The notes beneath the pieces were generated by a model. The model saw nothing but the letters and a program-made list of their open reading frames with translations, searched no databases and was not told the origin of the DNA. The position numbers and the translations under genes are program-made. Positions 63,085 through 64,000 of a stretch of 64,000 nt of DNA are shown here, piece after piece. This stretch comes from Nomia melanderi (Eukaryota > Arthropoda > Insecta > Hymenoptera > Halictidae). How positions within the stretch are numbered: position 1 is the first letter of the stretch; every line of letters begins with the position of its first letter. The DNA lies in the NCBI RefSeq assembly GCF_051020985.1, contig NW_027475175.1:372001-436000 (forward strand), in the 5' to 3' direction.

Positions 63085-64000
63085 GTGACTGTGGTTTTCT
63101 CGGCCCCTGGAGGTCCGAGGTCGTTCCCGCTGCACAAATTCATGCGCCAGGGCCTCCTACAGACAATGCAGTTTGATTTATTGCGCTATCTGTAATAGCA
63201 CCCGAGATATCACCAGATATATATTGGATTTTTCCCTGAACCTGAGTGTCCGGGCCCATGAGACGGTGGTTTTCTCGGCCCCTGGTGGTCCGAGGTCGTT
63301 CCCGCTGCACAGATTCATGCGCCAGGGCCTCCTGCAGACAATGCACTTTGATATATCGAGCTATCTCTAATAGCAGCCGAGATATCATCAGATACATCCT
63401 GGATTTTTACATGACCTTGGGTGTCCGGCACCATGTGACGGTGGTTTTCTCGGACCCTGGCTGTCCGAGGTCGTTCCCGCTGCACAGATTCATGCGCCAG
63501 GGCCTCCTGCAGACAATACACTTTGGTTCATTGCGCTATCTCTAATAGCACCCGAGATATCACCAGATATATATTGGATTTTTCCCTGACCCTGAGTGTC
63601 CGGCCCCATGAGACGGTGGTTTTCTCGGCCCCTGGTGGTCCGAGGTCGTTCCCGCTGCCCAGATTCATGCGCCAGGGCCTCCTACAGACAATGCACTTTG
63701 ATTTATTGCGCTGTCTGTTATAGCACCCGAGATATCACCAGATATATATTGGATTTTTCCCTGACCCTTAGTGTCCGGCCCCATGAGACGGTGGTTGTCT
63801 CGGCCCCTGGTGGTCCGAGGTCGTTCCCGCTGCACACATTCATGCGCCAGGGCCTCCTGCAGATAATTCACTTTGGTTTCTTGCGCTATCTCTAGTAGCA
63901 CCCGAGATATCACCAGTTATATATTGAATTTACCCCAGACCCTGAGTGTCCGGCCCCATGAGACTGTGGTTTTCTCGGCCCCTGGTTGTCCGAGGTCGTT
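63085..64000 (+). repeat. Copy of 55740-56655, running off the window end
   Basis: Monomers match in order at 7345-bp spacing: CTGAACCTGAG, GATATATCGAGC, ATCATCAGATACATCC, CACACATTCATGCG, TTTCTTGCGC and CTCTAGTAGC. The spacing equals 42 monomers minus five bases, and five 174-bp monomers lie between. The match still holds at the last base apart from single changes (TGTCTGTTATAGC, GGTTGTCCGAGG), so the copy continues outside. Confidence 0.78.

Larger units (their letters stand above)
1..64000 (+). repeat. Tandem satellite DNA array, ~175-bp monomer, about 366 copies
   Basis: Landmarks such as GAGATATCACCAG, TTCTCGGCCCCTGG, GATTCATGCGCCAGG and TGCGCTATCTCTAATAG recur every 175 bp from the first to the last base, always in the same orientation. 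The window enters at monomer base 138 and leaves at about base 105, so the array extends beyond both ends. Length changes are rare: a few 174-, 176- and 177-bp monomers. No foreign DNA was seen between monomers. Arrays of this monomer length are typical of centromeric or pericentromeric heterochromatin. That role is inferred, because no kinetochore mark can be read from sequence. The family is not one I can name. Confidence 0.97.

Noticed and set aside
1..64000. CRISPR array
   Set aside because: The period is 175 bp and there are no short repeats separated by unique spacers. The whole unit is repeated.
1..64000. Ribosomal DNA, tRNA cluster or histone-type tandem genes
   Set aside because: No conserved rRNA segment, tRNA cloverleaf or coding constraint was seen, and the unit is too short and too variable.
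1..64000. Inverted or head-to-head satellite blocks
   Set aside because: Landmarks were read in the forward orientation on all lines; no reverse-complement block was found.
1..64000. A previously undescribed gene system such as a defence island or biosynthetic cluster
   Set aside because: There is no non-satellite sequence in which it could be encoded.

Overview
The whole 64 kb window is one uninterrupted tandem satellite array. The basic unit is a monomer of about 175 bp, so the window holds roughly 366 copies, all head to tail in the same orientation. I see no protein-coding gene, RNA gene, transposon insertion, CRISPR array or unique DNA. Many short open frames exist on both strands, but they recur with the monomer, they end at the TAA/TAG carried in the monomer joint (TCTAATAG), and they change frame from one monomer to the next because 175 is not a multiple of three.

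The source is most likely nuclear heterochromatin of a eukaryote. A unit near 175 bp is close to nucleosome-repeat length and is typical of centromeric or pericentromeric satellites such as human alpha satellite (171 bp) or Arabidopsis CEN180 (about 178 bp). I do not recognise this monomer and cannot name the organism. A majority monomer is about 53% GC and keeps nine CpGs (observed/expected about 0.74 by hand count), so CpG decay is not strong.

Monomer numbering here starts at the TAGCACCCGA motif as base 1. Bases 1-30 are AT-rich (GATATC, then ATATATATT). Bases 30-78 are a variable centre with three versions. Type A has CCGGCCCCATGAGACGG. Type B has GACGGATACCGAAAATCTG and a 17-bp dyad. Type C has a B-like left half joined to an A-like right half. 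Bases 78-135 are shared by all types. Bases 135-175 are a tail with several linked haplotypes.

Monomers are organised into higher-order repeats (HORs) of many sizes. Positions 1-6042 are copied at 7178-12866 (41-monomer spacing). Next come 7-mers (11860-14549), 5-mers (15870-18045), 8-mers (19876-22684), a 10-mer (22189-25160), a long copy pair (23415-25051 and 27789-29600), 4-mers and 3-mers (26-31.6 kb), and an 8/10-mer family (31690-35745). A heterogeneous zone (35746-40577) lacks long local copies. To its right is a family of 12-, 23- and 35-monomer duplications (42808-56311), then two 14-mer copies (56591-61486), and a copy that runs off the window end (63085-64000).

Nothing here works as a set of genes. 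The biology visible is satellite evolution by unequal exchange, conversion and segmental duplication at several nested scales. All comparisons were made by eye. Block edges are approximate to a few tens of bases, because an exchange between near-identical monomers has no sharp edge.
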